64,000 bases of DNA from Heyndrickxia acidicola (GTDB lineage: Bacteria; Bacillota; Bacilli; Bacillales; Bacillaceae_C): contig NZ_KV440953.1 of the NCBI RefSeq assembly GCF_001636425.1, forward strand, positions 62,001-126,000, written 5' to 3'. Below, piece after piece: positions 37,172 through 46,633 of the stretch. Under the pieces are notes generated by a model. It made no database searches. It was given only the letters and a program-made list of their open reading frames with translations, and was not told the DNA's origin. Position 1 is the stretch's first letter. Every line of letters begins with the position of its first letter. The position numbers and the translations under genes are program-made.

Positions 37172-38896
37172 ATGAAAGTAAATAAAAAAATGGTGATAAA
37201 ATTATTAGAACAAATTGCTATATATATGGAATTAAAAGCGGAAGGTCCGTTTAAAGTAGCAGCTTATCGAAAAGCAGCTTCTGCTCTGGAATTTGATAAT
37301 AGGAGCCTTGAAGAAATTCATGAGCTGACCGACATTCAAGGGATTGGAAAAGGTACAGCGGCTATCATTATGGAGTACAAAGAAACGGGAAAGTCAGAGC
37401 TCTTGGAACAGCTGCAGGACGAGGTGCCAAAAGGGCTGATTCCTTTGCTTCAAATCCAAGGGCTTGGTGCAAAGAAAATTGCCAAGCTCCATAAAGAACT
37501 CGGGGTTGTGGATGTTCACACTTTAACGGAAGTATGCCTTGAAGGGAAAGTTCGGGCATTAAAGGGATTTGGAGAAAAGACAGAGGAAAAAATCCTGGCT
37601 TCTATAGAGGCCTATGGAAAACGCCCTGAAAGGTTCCCAATCGCATATATGAAGAAGCATGCTCTGGCCCTTGAAAATCAGCTTGTTCATATGGAAGGAA
37701 TAGAGCAATTTTCACGGGCAGGGAGTCTAAGACGTTATAGTGAAACGATGAAGGATTTGGATTATGTTATTTCTACAAATGACCCCAGTCTAGTGAAGAA
37801 ACAGCTTCTTCAGTTAAATGAAGCGGCTGAGGCGATTGCAAGTGGAGATACAAAGGTTTCGATTACGATTTCGGGTGAATTTGATATTTCTGTGGATTTT
37901 AGACTTGTAAGTCCTGATGAGTATGCAACCGCCCTTCACCATTTCACAGGATCAAAGGATCATAATGTGAAAATGCGCCAGCTGGCAAAAGACCGCGGTG
38001 AAAAAATCAGTGAATATGGAGTAGAAAAGCTGGAAACAGGTGAAGTCCTGACATTCCATTCCGAAGAGGACTTTTACAATCATTTTGGCCTTCCATTTAT
38101 TCCGCCTGAAATAAGAAAGGATGGAAGGGAAGTAGAGGAATATAAACAGGGAATGGAACTGGTCAGACTGGAGGATATTCAAGGAGATCTTCACATGCAT
38201 ACCACCTGGTCGGATGGCGGGCATTCACTTGAGGAAATGGTGCAGGCGTGCAGGCAAAAGGGCTATAAATATATGGCGATAACGGATCATTCCCAGTATT
38301 TAAAGGTGGCAAACGGGCTGGACGCAAAGAGGCTCCTGCGCCAAAATGAAGAGATTCAACGTTTAAATGAGAAGTACGATGACATATTAATATTGTCAGG
38401 AATTGAAATGGATATTCTGCCAGATGGCAGCCTGGATTTTGATGATGAAGTTTTGGCTCAGCTGGATATCGTGATTGCATCCATCCATTCCAGCTTCAGC
38501 CAGTCCCAAGAAAAAATTATGGATAGATTGAAGACAGCAATGGACAACCCGCATGTGGATATTATTGCCCATCCTACAGGCCGCTTGATTGGCGGACGTC
38601 CAGGCTATCAGGCAGATATGGATACGTTGATTAAATGGGCAAAAGAAACCAATACTGCACTCGAACTTAATGCAAGCCCCAGCCGTCTTGACTTATCGGC
38701 AGAAAACGTGCGCAAGGCACAGGAAAACGGGGTAAGGATCGTCATTAATACGGATGCTCATGAAATAGAGCAGCTTCAAAATATGGAATATGGAATAGGA
38801 ACTGCGAGAAGGGGCTGGATCGAGAAAAAAAACGTTTTAAATGCAATGGATCAAGAGGGTTTAATTTCATTTTTGAATCGCCATCACACTGAATAA
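37172..38896 (+). CDS. polX: DNA polymerase/3'-5' exonuclease PolX
   Basis: Family X repair polymerase with a PHP nuclease domain, active in base-excision and gap repair. 574 residues from ATG 37172 (B. subtilis 570); the frame is open to 37130 but the family starts near the ATG. The N-terminal 8-kDa domain carries helix-hairpin-helix motifs (DIQGIGKGTAAIIMEYK and IQGLGAKKIAKLHKELG). The palm has AGSLRRYSETMKDLDYV with its metal-binding aspartates, then FDISVDFRL and HHFTGSKDHN. The C-terminal PHP domain (about 335-574) has GDLHMHTTWSDGGHS and AITDHSQ. mutS2 follows 23 bases later. Confidence 0.97.
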   Translation: MKVNKKMVIKLLEQIAIYMELKAEGPFKVAAYRKAASALEFDNRSLEEIHELTDIQGIGKGTAAIIMEYKETGKSELLEQLQDEVPKGLIPLLQIQGLGAKKIAKLHKELGVVDVHTLTEVCLEGKVRALKGFGEKTEEKILASIEAYGKRPERFPIAYMKKHALALENQLVHMEGIEQFSRAGSLRRYSETMKDLDYVISTNDPSLVKKQLLQLNEAAEAIASGDTKVSITISGEFDISVDFRLVSPDEYATALHHFTGSKDHNVKMRQLAKDRGEKISEYGVEKLETGEVLTFHSEEDFYNHFGLPFIPPEIRKDGREVEEYKQGMELVRLEDIQGDLHMHTTWSDGGHSLEEMVQACRQKGYKYMAITDHSQYLKVANGLDAKRLLRQNEEIQRLNEKYDDILILSGIEMDILPDGSLDFDDEVLAQLDIVIASIHSSFSQSQEKIMDRLKTAMDNPHVDIIAHPTGRLIGGRPGYQADMDTLIKWAKETNTALELNASPSRLDLSAENVRKAQENGVRIVINTDAHEIEQLQNMEYGIGTARRGWIEKKNVLNAMDQEGLISFLNRHHTE

Positions 38897-38919
38897 GGAA
38901 GTAGGAGGCTTGCAACTAG

Positions 38920-41274
38920 ATGCAAGAGAAAATATTAAAAACATTGGAGTTTACTAAAATTATTGAATTGCTTTTAGAGCATGCTTCATCGTCGCTCGGC
39001 ATTGCAAAGGTGAAAGAGCTTAAACCTTCTTCTTCTTTTGAGGAAGTTGTTCAAATGCAGGCAGAAACAGATGAAGCCTCTCACGTTTTAAGAATAAAGG
39101 GCCATGTTCCATTAAGCGGAATTCATGATATCCGCCCACACATAAAACGTGCAGACATTGGGGGGAACCTGAATGCAATGGAACTGGTTCAGGTGGCCAG
39201 CACCATATATGCAGGCAGAACCATTAAACGATTTATTGAAGGGCTTCTTGAAAACGAAATGGAGATACCAATATTGGAAAGCAAGGCTGAACAAATTGCA
39301 GTGCTTACTCCACTTGAGCATAAGATTAAGAATGCCATCAACGAAAATGGCGAAGTGCTGGATTCGGCGAGTGAAAATCTGCGCCAAATCAGACAGCGTC
39401 TCCGCGGAAATGAAAGCAGAATCCGTGAAAAGCTTGAAGGCATGATCCGCTCAAAAAATGCAGCTAAAATGTTGTCAGATGCCATTATCACGATTAGGAA
39501 TGACCGGTATGTGATCCCGGTGAAACAAGAGTACCGCTCTAATTATGGTGGGATTGTCCATGATCAATCCTCCTCAGGACAGACCCTCTTTATTGAACCG
39601 CAGTCTGTTGTTGATTTAAATAATCAGCTAAGGGAATGGCAAATGAAAGAACAGGCAGAAATTGAGAGGATCTTAAGTGAACTGTCAGCGGAAGTCGCAG
39701 AAGCAGGTGCGGAATTATCTGTTTTGACCGAAACGCTGGGGATTTTGGATTTTATTTTTGCAAAAGCGAAATATGGCAAAACCATTAAAGGGTCTATGCC
39801 CCGGATTAATCATGAGGGTTTTGTCCGTTTAATCAAAGCAAGACACCCTCTTTTACCTATGGATACAGCTGTACCCAATGACATAACATTGGGGAAGGAG
39901 TATACGACTATTGTCATTACAGGCCCAAATACAGGCGGTAAAACCATCACCTTAAAGACTATCGGCTTATGTACATTGATGGCACAGGCGGGACTTCCCA
40001 TTCCGGCATTGGACGGGTCAGATGTGGCAGTGTTTGAAGAGGTATTTGCAGATATCGGTGACGAGCAATCGATCGAGCAAAGCCTTAGTACCTTCTCCTC
40101 CCATATGGTCAATATTGTGGACATTCTCAAGTCTGTAAACCATGAAAGCCTTGTGTTATTTGATGAACTTGGAGCAGGGACAGACCCTCAGGAAGGGGCT
40201 GCTCTTGCCATTTCGATATTGGACGAGGTGTACGGGAGAGGAGCAAGAGTTATCGCAACCACACATTATCCTGAATTAAAGGCATATGGTTACAATAGAG
40301 AAGGAGTCATCAATGCGAGCGTCGAATTCAATGTTGAAACATTGAGCCCGACTTATAAACTCCTCATAGGGGTCCCGGGAAGAAGTAATGCTTTTGAAAT
40401 TTCAAGAAGGCTTGGCCTTTCCGATCATGTTATACATCATGCTAAATCGTATATTGGGGCCGACACTAATCAAGTTGAAAATATGATTGCATCTCTTGAA
40501 AAAAGCAAGAGAGAAGCGGAGCGGGAGCTTTTAGAAGCACAGGACTACTTGAAGGATGCTGAAAAGCTTCATAAGGATATGCAAAAACAGATGGCGGAAT
40601 TTTACAGTCATCGGGATGCTCTGTTTGAAAAGGCTGAAGCCAAGGCGCAAAAAGTGGTAGAAGAAGCCAAAGATGAAGCGGAAGACATCATTCGGGAACT
40701 GCGCAAGATGAGGATAAACAGCCATGCCTCAGTCAAAGAACATGAATTAATTGAGGCAAGAAAACGGCTTGAAAATGCTGTTCCAACCATGGAAAAGAGC
40801 AGTGTCAAGAAGGCGGTCAAGAAAAAGCAGGAATTTCATCCTGGCGATGAAGTGAAAGTCATTAGCTTTAATCAAAAAGGAACCTTGATTGAGAAAACAG
40901 GTGAACAGGAATGGCAAGTTCAAATGGGCATCATGAAAATGAAGGTGAAAGAAAGAGACCTTGAATTCCTGCAGGCTCCGAAGAAAGTTGAAACGAAGCC
41001 TTTGGCAACTGTTAAAGGAAGGGATTACCATGTCAGCCTCGAACTGGATCTGCGCGGCGAACGATATGAGGATGCTATTCTTAAAGTTGAAAAATACATC
41101 GATGATGCTCTTTTAGCCGGATATCCGCGTGTTTCTATCATTCACGGGAAAGGAACCGGAGCTCTTAGAACCGGTGTTCAAGAATATTTGAAACATCACC
41201 GCTCTGTAAAACGTATTAGATTGGGAGAAGCAGGAGAAGGCGGAAGCGGGATCACTGTAGTGGAGTTTAAATAA
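38920..41274 (+). CDS. mutS2: Endonuclease MutS2
   Basis: MutS-family ATPase with a Smr nuclease domain; in B. subtilis it suppresses or promotes recombination by context and has been linked to ribosome collision rescue. 784 residues. It lacks the MutS mismatch-binding domain. The core and lever helices run over about 1-300. The ATPase has Walker A GPNTGGKT (335-342), Walker [20 protein letters not shown] and [13 protein letters not shown] long charged coiled coil (about 520-625) follows, then a KOW-like patch, and the Smr domain (about 705-784) with [11 protein letters not shown] and [12 protein letters not shown]. Confidence 0.97.
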   Translation: MQEKILKTLEFTKIIELLLEHASSSLGIAKVKELKPSSSFEEVVQMQAETDEASHVLRIKGHVPLSGIHDIRPHIKRADIGGNLNAMELVQVASTIYAGRTIKRFIEGLLENEMEIPILESKAEQIAVLTPLEHKIKNAINENGEVLDSASENLRQIRQRLRGNESRIREKLEGMIRSKNAAKMLSDAIITIRNDRYVIPVKQEYRSNYGGIVHDQSSSGQTLFIEPQSVVDLNNQLREWQMKEQAEIERILSELSAEVAEAGAELSVLTETLGILDFIFAKAKYGKTIKGSMPRINHEGFVRLIKARHPLLPMDTAVPNDITLGKEYTTIVITGPNTGGKTITLKTIGLCTLMAQAGLPIPALDGSDVAVFEEVFADIGDEQSIEQSLSTFSSHMVNIVDILKSVNHESLVLFDELGAGTDPQEGAALAISILDEVYGRGARVIATTHYPELKAYGYNREGVINASVEFNVETLSPTYKLLIGVPGRSNAFEISRRLGLSDHVIHHAKSYIGADTNQVENMIASLEKSKREAERELLEAQDYLKDAEKLHKDMQKQMAEFYSHRDALFEKAEAKAQKVVEEAKDEAEDIIRELRKMRINSHASVKEHELIEARKRLENAVPTMEKSSVKKAVKKKQEFHPGDEVKVISFNQKGTLIEKTGEQEWQVQMGIMKMKVKERDLEFLQAPKKVETKPLATVKGRDYHVSLELDLRGERYEDAILKVEKYIDDALLAGYPRVSIIHGKGTGALRTGVQEYLKHHRSVKRIRLGEAGEGGSGITVVEFK

Positions 41275-41328
41275 GGCCCACTCCCGCTGGTTCCCTCTTC
41301 TTAAATTATTGAGAAGGAGCCTACAAGG

Positions 41329-41739
41329 ATGAAAAGTCATTTTTGGGAGAATCATTTCATCCATACTGCCGGTTATTACAGTGTCGTTGTACTTTGTACG
41401 GTTTTATTTCTGGCTGTTTTTGAACTTGTAACCAAATACCGAAATTGGGATGAAATTAAAAAGGGGAACCTTGCTGTGGCGATGGCTACAGGAGGGAAAA
41501 TTTTTGGGATTGCCAATATATTCAGTCAGTCCATTCTTCATCATGACTCTTTATTTGTCATGATAGAGTGGGGGGTATTTGGATTTTTCCTTTTATTGAT
41601 TGGTTACTTTATTTTCGAATTTCTTACGCCCAAGTTCAGAATTGATGATGAAATACAGGAGGATAACAGGGCTGTGGGATTTATCTCCATGGCTATATCA
41701 GTAGGATTATCCTTTGTAATTGGTGCAGGAATTTCCTGA
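41329..41739 (+). CDS. yshE: DUF350 family membrane protein (YshE)
   Basis: Small integral membrane protein, 136 residues, of unknown function. Four hydrophobic helices at about 14-36, 48-68, 77-100 and 111-134. The family features WDEIKKGNLAVAMATGGKIF (helix 2 entry) and EDNRAVGFISMAISVGLSFV (helix 4) form the repeated DUF350 half-units. ATG behind GAAGGAG. It lies between mutS2 and lcfA as in B. subtilis. Confidence 0.9.
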   Translation: MKSHFWENHFIHTAGYYSVVVLCTVLFLAVFELVTKYRNWDEIKKGNLAVAMATGGKIFGIANIFSQSILHHDSLFVMIEWGVFGFFLLLIGYFIFEFLTPKFRIDDEIQEDNRAVGFISMAISVGLSFVIGAGIS

Positions 41740-41794
41740 TGTGTGGAATGCTCGTAACAGCCTAAACAAAGCCGCAGAGATAGGGGATGCTCAT

Positions 41795-41881
41795 ATGCTG
41801 ATGGAGAAATTAGCAAAAGTGTTAATTGTCAGTTGTATTGTGTTTGTGGTGGCGGGAATCTTTTATTTAATTTTATCATGA
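41795..41881 (+). CDS. Possible 28-residue single-pass membrane peptide
   Basis: ATG 41795, eight bases after the G-run of AGGGGATG, then 28 codons to TGA 41879-41881. The peptide starts MLMEKLAKVLIV and is one continuous hydrophobic helix after a short charged N-terminus (E4, K5, K8), the layout of known small bacterial membrane peptides. It sits between yshE and an intrinsic terminator that would end its transcript, so it is in the right place to be the last gene of the polX-mutS2-yshE group. I recognise no family. Confidence 0.45.
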   Translation: MLMEKLAKVLIVSCIVFVVAGIFYLILS

Positions 41882-41894
41882 TGTTTATATAAGT

Positions 41895-41935
41895 AAGAGG
41901 CAGAGGCGTTATTATCGTTCTTGCCTCTTTTTTTA
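41895..41935 (+). terminator. Terminator after yshE and the small membrane ORF
   Basis: AAGAGGCA/TGCCTCTT (41895-41902 with 41922-41929) followed by a run of T. It lies directly after the 28-codon ORF. Confidence 0.85.
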
Positions 41936-42163
41936 TGCTCTTTTAAGCGCTGAATGCTAATTTGATATGTGGGTTTTATTTGGTGAATAGGGGATTTTAG
42001 GAAATCGGTGCAGGCAAAATTCGGAATCGTCAGCTGCAGAAAACAACAGGCCGCTATAGCAGAGCATTTCTACTTTATTTTAGAGAAAAGTGCGATTAAC
42101 AGGCTTTAGCATAGCGAGCATAGAAGCTGATGCATCAGGTTGTATGTTGTATGGGGTTTGAAA

Positions 42164-42192
42164 TTGTCAGCTGAAGTACATTGGCTTATAAT
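42164..42192 (+). promoter_or_regulatory. Sigma-A promoter of lcfA
   Basis: TTGTCA (42164-42169), 17-nt spacer, TATAAT (42187-42192). A FadR-like half-palindrome begins at the last base of the -10. Confidence 0.65.
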
Positions 42193-42209
42193 GAATGTAT
42201 AATCGTGGA
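42192..42209 (+). promoter_or_regulatory. Degenerate FadR-like operator at the lcfA start site
   Basis: TGAATGTATAATCGTGGA keeps the left half and centre of the FadR box TGAATGANTANTCATTCA but has a poor right half. Its position at the transcription start fits repression. The better box lies upstream of fadR at 44242-44259. Confidence 0.4.
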
Positions 42210-42246
42210 ATTTTTTTATGATTTTGATAATTTGGAGGGGAATCTT

Positions 42247-43944
42247 ATGGATAACAGACCTTGGCTGCTACAATATCCAAAAGAAATTCCGGCAGAGCTT
42301 GAATATGAACCAAAGCCAGTGCATGCTTATTTAACGGAATCAGCACGTATCTATGCCAATAAAAGTGCGCTTCATTTTATGGGAAAGGAGCTTACTTATA
42401 AAGAAGTGTATCAATCCTCTTTAAAGCTTGCCCGCTATTTAAACACCATTGGCATTAAAAAAGGAGACAGAGTGGCCATCATGCTTCCAAATTGTCCTCA
42501 GGCTGTTATCGCCTTTTATGGTGTTTTATACGCAGGTGCAGTTGCAGTGCAGACCAACCCCCTTTATACAGAAAGGGAGCTGGAATATCAGTTGGCAGAT
42601 TCAGAAGCAAAGGCCATTATAAGTTTGGATATTTTATTTCCTCGTATTTCAAAGATCAGAAAAAACACCGACCTAGAGCATATTATCGTAACCGCTATCA
42701 AGGACTACCTGCCATTCCCTAAAAACGTTGCATATCCATTTATACAGAAAAAACAATCAGGAATAGTGGTTTCAGTAAAGCATGAAGGGAACCATCATCT
42801 GTTTAAATCCATTATGTCGGGCACCAGTCCTGCAGCCTGGGAGGATCCTGCATTCAACTTCGAAGAGGATTTGGCTATATTGCAGTATACAGGCGGTACA
42901 ACGGGCATGCCGAAAGGAGTCATGCTAACCCATAAAAATTTGATTGCGAACGCTTCCATGTGCGATGCGTGGATGTACAAGGCTGAAAAAGGCAAGGAGA
43001 TCGTTCTGGCCATGCTTCCATTTTTCCATGTATACGGAATGACAACGGTCTTGATTCTTTCTGTTATGCAGGGCTATAAAATGATTTTATTACCTAAATT
43101 TGATGCAGAAACAACTCTTAAAACGATTCAAAAGGAGCGTCCAACCGTTTTTCCGGGTGCTCCCACAATCTATATCGGTTTATTAAATCATCCGAAAATC
43201 AATAAATATGATCTATCATCCATTGATTCCTGTATAAGCGGGTCCGCTCCGCTTCCTGTTGAGGTTCAGCACAGGTTTGAGGAAGTGACGGGAGGAAAGC
43301 TGGTGGAAGGGTATGGTTTATCAGAATCATCCCCTGTCACACATGGTAATTTCATTTGGGAAAACAGAGTTTCAGGCAGCATTGGAGTCCCTTGGCCCGA
43401 TACGGACGCAGCTATCTTTTCATTGGAAACAGGCGAACCCCTGCCGCCCAATGAGGTTGGGGAGCTGGCAGTCAAAGGCCCTCAGGTCATGAAAGGTTAC
43501 TGGAAACGCCCTGAAGAAACGGACGCTGTCCTGAAAGATGGCTGGCTTTTAACAGGCGATTTAGGGTATATGGACGAAGATGGTTATTTTTATATCGTAG
43601 ACAGAAAGAAAGATATTATTATTGCGGGAGGGTACAATATATACCCTCGCGAAGTGGAGGAAGTCCTCTATGAACATCCTGGTGTACAGGAGGCTGTGGT
43701 TGCAGGTATTCCGGACCCTTATAGAGGAGAAACAGTAAAAGCTTACGTTGTGCTGAAAGACGATGCCTCCATTACAGAAGAAGATCTTAATGCGTTTACG
43801 AGACAATATTTGGCTGCTTACAAGGTTCCGAGAGTGTATGAGTTTAGAAAGGAATTGCCCAAAACAGCGGTAGGAAAAATTTTGAGAAGATCACTGGTCG
43901 AAGAAGAACGCAAAAAACTTCAAAATGAGGAAATCATCGGGTGA
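42247..43944 (+). CDS. lcfA: Long-chain fatty acid-CoA ligase
   Basis: Activates long-chain fatty acids to acyl-CoA with ATP, the entry to beta-oxidation. 565 residues from ATG 42247, behind TTGGAGGGG; an in-frame TTG at 42181 overlaps the promoter. Adenylate-forming signatures: P-loop LQYTGGTTGMPKGVMLTH (about 217-234), the A4/A5 region with VEGYGLSESSPVTHGN, the LTGDLGYMDEDGYFYIVDRK motif and the C-terminal domain ending with PKTAVGKILRRSL, which carries the catalytic lysine. It heads the FadR-controlled fatty acid degradation cluster. Confidence 0.96.
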   Translation: MDNRPWLLQYPKEIPAELEYEPKPVHAYLTESARIYANKSALHFMGKELTYKEVYQSSLKLARYLNTIGIKKGDRVAIMLPNCPQAVIAFYGVLYAGAVAVQTNPLYTERELEYQLADSEAKAIISLDILFPRISKIRKNTDLEHIIVTAIKDYLPFPKNVAYPFIQKKQSGIVVSVKHEGNHHLFKSIMSGTSPAAWEDPAFNFEEDLAILQYTGGTTGMPKGVMLTHKNLIANASMCDAWMYKAEKGKEIVLAMLPFFHVYGMTTVLILSVMQGYKMILLPKFDAETTLKTIQKERPTVFPGAPTIYIGLLNHPKINKYDLSSIDSCISGSAPLPVEVQHRFEEVTGGKLVEGYGLSESSPVTHGNFIWENRVSGSIGVPWPDTDAAIFSLETGEPLPPNEVGELAVKGPQVMKGYWKRPEETDAVLKDGWLLTGDLGYMDEDGYFYIVDRKKDIIIAGGYNIYPREVEEVLYEHPGVQEAVVAGIPDPYRGETVKAYVVLKDDASITEEDLNAFTRQYLAAYKVPRVYEFRKELPKTAVGKILRRSLVEEERKKLQNEEIIG

Positions 43945-44123
43945 GCAAGGAATAAAGCTGGTATGTTTGCAAACGGCCATTGTAAAGAAAGAGAGTATGG
44001 CTATGTTATTGATTGTTTGTGGAGAACATAAATGATGTATGGAGGATGTCCCTATTGGAGGACATTCTTCTTTTTTGGGCCTGAGAGAAGCTCTGTGGCA
44101 GCACTTTTATATATTAACGTACA

Positions 44124-44142
44124 AAAGGGGTCTGACCCCTTT
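44124..44142. repeat. Short GGGGTCTGACCCC palindrome
   Basis: AAAGGGGTC/GACCCCTTT around a single base, in the gap between lcfA and fadR. This short palindrome is common in intergenic regions of Bacilli. With the hairpin at 44151-44184 it probably contributes to termination of lcfA. Confidence 0.5.
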
Positions 44143-44150
44143 AGTAGAGT

Positions 44151-44186
44151 AAAGTGCAATTTCAGCAGAGAGGTTGCACTTTTTGT
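44151..44186 (+). terminator. Terminator between lcfA and fadR
   Basis: AAAGTGCAA/TTGCACTTT (44151-44159 with 44174-44182) followed by TTTGTT. It would uncouple lcfA from fadR at least partly. Confidence 0.7.
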
Positions 44187-44241
44187 TAATTTGTGTGAAC
44201 ATAACTTGACAGAAGAATAATATCCTTTTATCATTAAGTTA

Positions 44242-44259
44242 TGAATGAATGGTCATTCA
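44242..44259 (+). promoter_or_regulatory. FadR operator upstream of fadR
   Basis: TGAATGAATGGTCATTCA, a near-perfect match to the Bacillus FadR box TGAATGANTANTCATTCA, 50 bases upstream of the fadR start. It implies autoregulation and control of the fadR-fadB-etfBA operon, relieved by long-chain acyl-CoA. Confidence 0.85.
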
Positions 44260-44309
44260 TTTTCCATTCATTCTTATTATTTTGTATATAAACGGAAGGT
44301 GATAGCCTC

Positions 44310-44894
44310 TTGAAGAAAAACAAACCGAAGTATAAACAAATTATCGATGCAGCTGTCATTATTATTGCAGAAAATGGCTATCATCAAGCCCAAGTCTCAA
44401 AAATAGCAAAGCAAGCAGGAGTTGCTGATGGCACCATCTATCTGTACTTTAAAAACAAAGAAGATATCCTAATATCCTTGTTTGAAGAAAAGATGGGCAT
44501 ATTTATCGACAAAATTAACGAAGTTATTGCAGGAAAACAAAAAGCTTCGGAGAAATTATTAGTGATGGTGGAAAACCATTTTAAAATACTATCTGATGAT
44601 CATCAATTGGCAGTTGTAACGCAATTGGAGCTGCGCCAATCCAACAAGGAGCTTCGTTTAAAAATCAATGATGTCCTGAAAGAATATCTTCAACTGGTAG
44701 ATGAAATTCTCCTGTATGGCATTGAAACAGAAGAATTTTCCAAGGACTTAGATGTCAGATTAGCGAGACAAATGGTATTTGGCACCATTGATGAAACCGT
44801 TACAACATGGGTGATGAACGAAGAAAAATATGATCTTGTTGCACTCGCGCCGGCCGTACACAAGCTTCTTACAAACGGCTGCCGGGGGCTGTAA
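44310..44894 (+). CDS. fadR: TetR family transcriptional regulator of fatty acid degradation
   Basis: TetR-type repressor that leaves its operators when it binds long-chain acyl-CoA. 194 residues, the B. subtilis length; TTG start 44310 behind GGAAGGTGAT. The N-terminal helix-turn-helix (about 8-55) has IIDAAVIIIAENGYHQAQVS then VADGTIYLYFKNKEDIL, and the C-terminal ligand domain is typical FadR (YsiA). The FadR box just upstream and the adjacent fadB-etfBA genes support the assignment. Do not confuse it with the unrelated GntR-family FadR of E. coli. Confidence 0.95.
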   Translation: MKKNKPKYKQIIDAAVIIIAENGYHQAQVSKIAKQAGVADGTIYLYFKNKEDILISLFEEKMGIFIDKINEVIAGKQKASEKLLVMVENHFKILSDDHQLAVVTQLELRQSNKELRLKINDVLKEYLQLVDEILLYGIETEEFSKDLDVRLARQMVFGTIDETVTTWVMNEEKYDLVALAPAVHKLLTNGCRGL

Positions 44895-44924
44895 AAGGAT
44901 TCGACAGAAAAGGGGATGCTTGCA

Positions 44925-45698
44925 ATGAACTTTTTAACTTTGACAAAGGAAGATGGTATTGCTTACGCTTCTATAAACAGACCGCCTGCCAATGCCCTGG
45001 CAGGTGAGTTAATCTCTGAGATTTCCGAATTGCTGAATGAAGTGGAAAACGACAAAGAGATCAGAGTGCTTATCCTGCACGGAGAAGGCAGGTTTTTTTC
45101 TGCAGGAGCAGACATAAAGGAATTCACTACTGTTGAAAGCGAAGGGGAATTTGGGCAGCTTGGCACATTTGGGCAGACTGTATTCGAGAGAATTGAGTCC
45201 TTTCCCAAGCCGGTCATTGCAGCCATCCATGGTGCAGCTTTAGGCGGGGGATTAGAGCTTGCCATGGCATGCCATATCCGACTTGTTTCCGAGAATGCGA
45301 AACTGGGACTTCCGGAGCTTCAGCTTGGACTGGTACCTGGATTTGCCGGTACTCAACGCCTTCCTTATTACGTAGGGAAAGCGAAAGCATTTGAAATGCT
45401 TTTTACAAGTGAACCAATCTCTGGAACTGAAGCAGTGAAATGGGGTCTTGCTAACCAGGCTTACCTAGAGGGAGAACTGCTGGACAAAACAAAAGAACTT
45501 GCACAAAAAATTGCAAAAAAGAGTCCTTTAGCTTTAAAAGCTGCTATTGAACTGGTAAACTATCATAAGAGTAAGCGCTTTTATGAGGGTTCCATCCGAG
45601 AATCCGAACTGTTTGGAGAAGTATTTGTTTCTAAGGATGGCCAGGAAGGAATTAACGCGTTTATTGAAAAGCGTACACCGATTTTCAAAGGTGAATAA
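44925..45698 (+). CDS. fadB: Enoyl-CoA hydratase (FadB-type)
   Basis: Crotonase-fold hydratase adding water to trans-2-enoyl-CoA in beta-oxidation. 257 residues from ATG 44925, with AAGGGGA eight bases upstream. The ATG at 44916 lies inside that site and is less likely. The oxyanion-hole motifs GRFFSAGADIKEF (about 59-71) and AAIHGAALGGGLELAMACH are present, then GLPELQLGLVPGFAGTQRLP with the catalytic glutamate. It lies between fadR and etfB, as in the B. subtilis FadR operon. Confidence 0.95.
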   Translation: MNFLTLTKEDGIAYASINRPPANALAGELISEISELLNEVENDKEIRVLILHGEGRFFSAGADIKEFTTVESEGEFGQLGTFGQTVFERIESFPKPVIAAIHGAALGGGLELAMACHIRLVSENAKLGLPELQLGLVPGFAGTQRLPYYVGKAKAFEMLFTSEPISGTEAVKWGLANQAYLEGELLDKTKELAQKIAKKSPLALKAAIELVNYHKSKRFYEGSIRESELFGEVFVSKDGQEGINAFIEKRTPIFKGE

Positions 45699-45770
45699 TG
45701 CTTTTCTTTAACATAAATTTTCTCAATATTTATAACTGGAGCAATGTTTTAAATCATAGGAGGGACTTTA

Positions 45771-46544
45771 ATGAATATCTTCGTGCTTTTGAAAAGAACA
45801 TTTGATACAGAGGAAAAAATATCCGTCTCCAATAATTCCATTCATGAGGATGGCGCTGAATTCATCATTAATCCTTACGACGAATACGCGGTAGAAGAAG
45901 CGATCCGCCTTCGCGATGAAAACGGAGGAGAAGTGACCGTCGTTTCAGTAGGAAATGAAGAAACAGAAAAACAATTGCGTACGGCTCTTGCAATGGGTGC
46001 TGATAAAGCAGTTTTAATTAATACAGAGGATGACCTTGATCATCATGACCAATATACTACTTCTAAAATTCTTGCTGAGTATTTAAAGGATAAAGAAGCG
46101 GATATCATTATTGGCGGAAACGTTGCGATTGACAATGCTTCCGGTCAAGTGGGCCCTCGTGTGGCTGATTTGCTGGATATTCCATACATCACAACAATTA
46201 CGAAGCTTGAAATCAACGGCAGCACAGTAACGGTAACACGCGATGTTGAAGGGGATTCCGAGGTAATTGAAACTTCCTTGCCGCTCCTAGTAACAGCACA
46301 GCAGGGACTTAACGAGCCAAGATATCCTTCTTTGCCAGGGATTATGAAAGCAAAGAAAAAACCGCTTGAAGAGCTTGAATTAGATGATCTGGATTTAGAA
46401 GAAGAGGATGTAGAAGCTAAAACCAAAACAATTGAAGTCTATCTGCCTCCTAAAAAGGAAGCTGGAAGAGTGCTGGAAGGCGAATTGACAAGCCAGGTTC
46501 AGGAGCTTGTTCAGCTGCTTCATAAAGAAGCGAAAGTAGTCTGA
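45771..46544 (+). CDS. etfB: Electron transfer flavoprotein subunit beta
   Basis: With EtfA carries electrons from acyl-CoA dehydrogenases to the respiratory chain; binds AMP. 257 residues; ATG behind GGAGGGAC. The family stretches VEEAIRLRDENGGEVTVVSV and DIIIGGNVAIDNASGQVGPR are present, then the recognition-loop region TTITKLEI. The acidic ELELDDLDLEEEDVE run near residue 200 is typical of the subunit. Third gene of the FadR operon; etfA follows after 89 bases with its own ribosome binding site. Confidence 0.97.
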   Translation: MNIFVLLKRTFDTEEKISVSNNSIHEDGAEFIINPYDEYAVEEAIRLRDENGGEVTVVSVGNEETEKQLRTALAMGADKAVLINTEDDLDHHDQYTTSKILAEYLKDKEADIIIGGNVAIDNASGQVGPRVADLLDIPYITTITKLEINGSTVTVTRDVEGDSEVIETSLPLLVTAQQGLNEPRYPSLPGIMKAKKKPLEELELDDLDLEEEDVEAKTKTIEVYLPPKKEAGRVLEGELTSQVQELVQLLHKEAKVV

Positions 46545-46633
46545 TCTTAAGATCGCTGCTGCGAGTCATTTCAATACACTTGTTGGGTTTTTATAAAATC
46601 GTTTTAATCAGGACAAACAGGAGGTAATATCAA

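Noticed and set aside
43990-44234. Short ORFs on both strands between lcfA and fadR
   Set aside because: They cross a palindrome and a terminator hairpin, and neither has homology I recognise.
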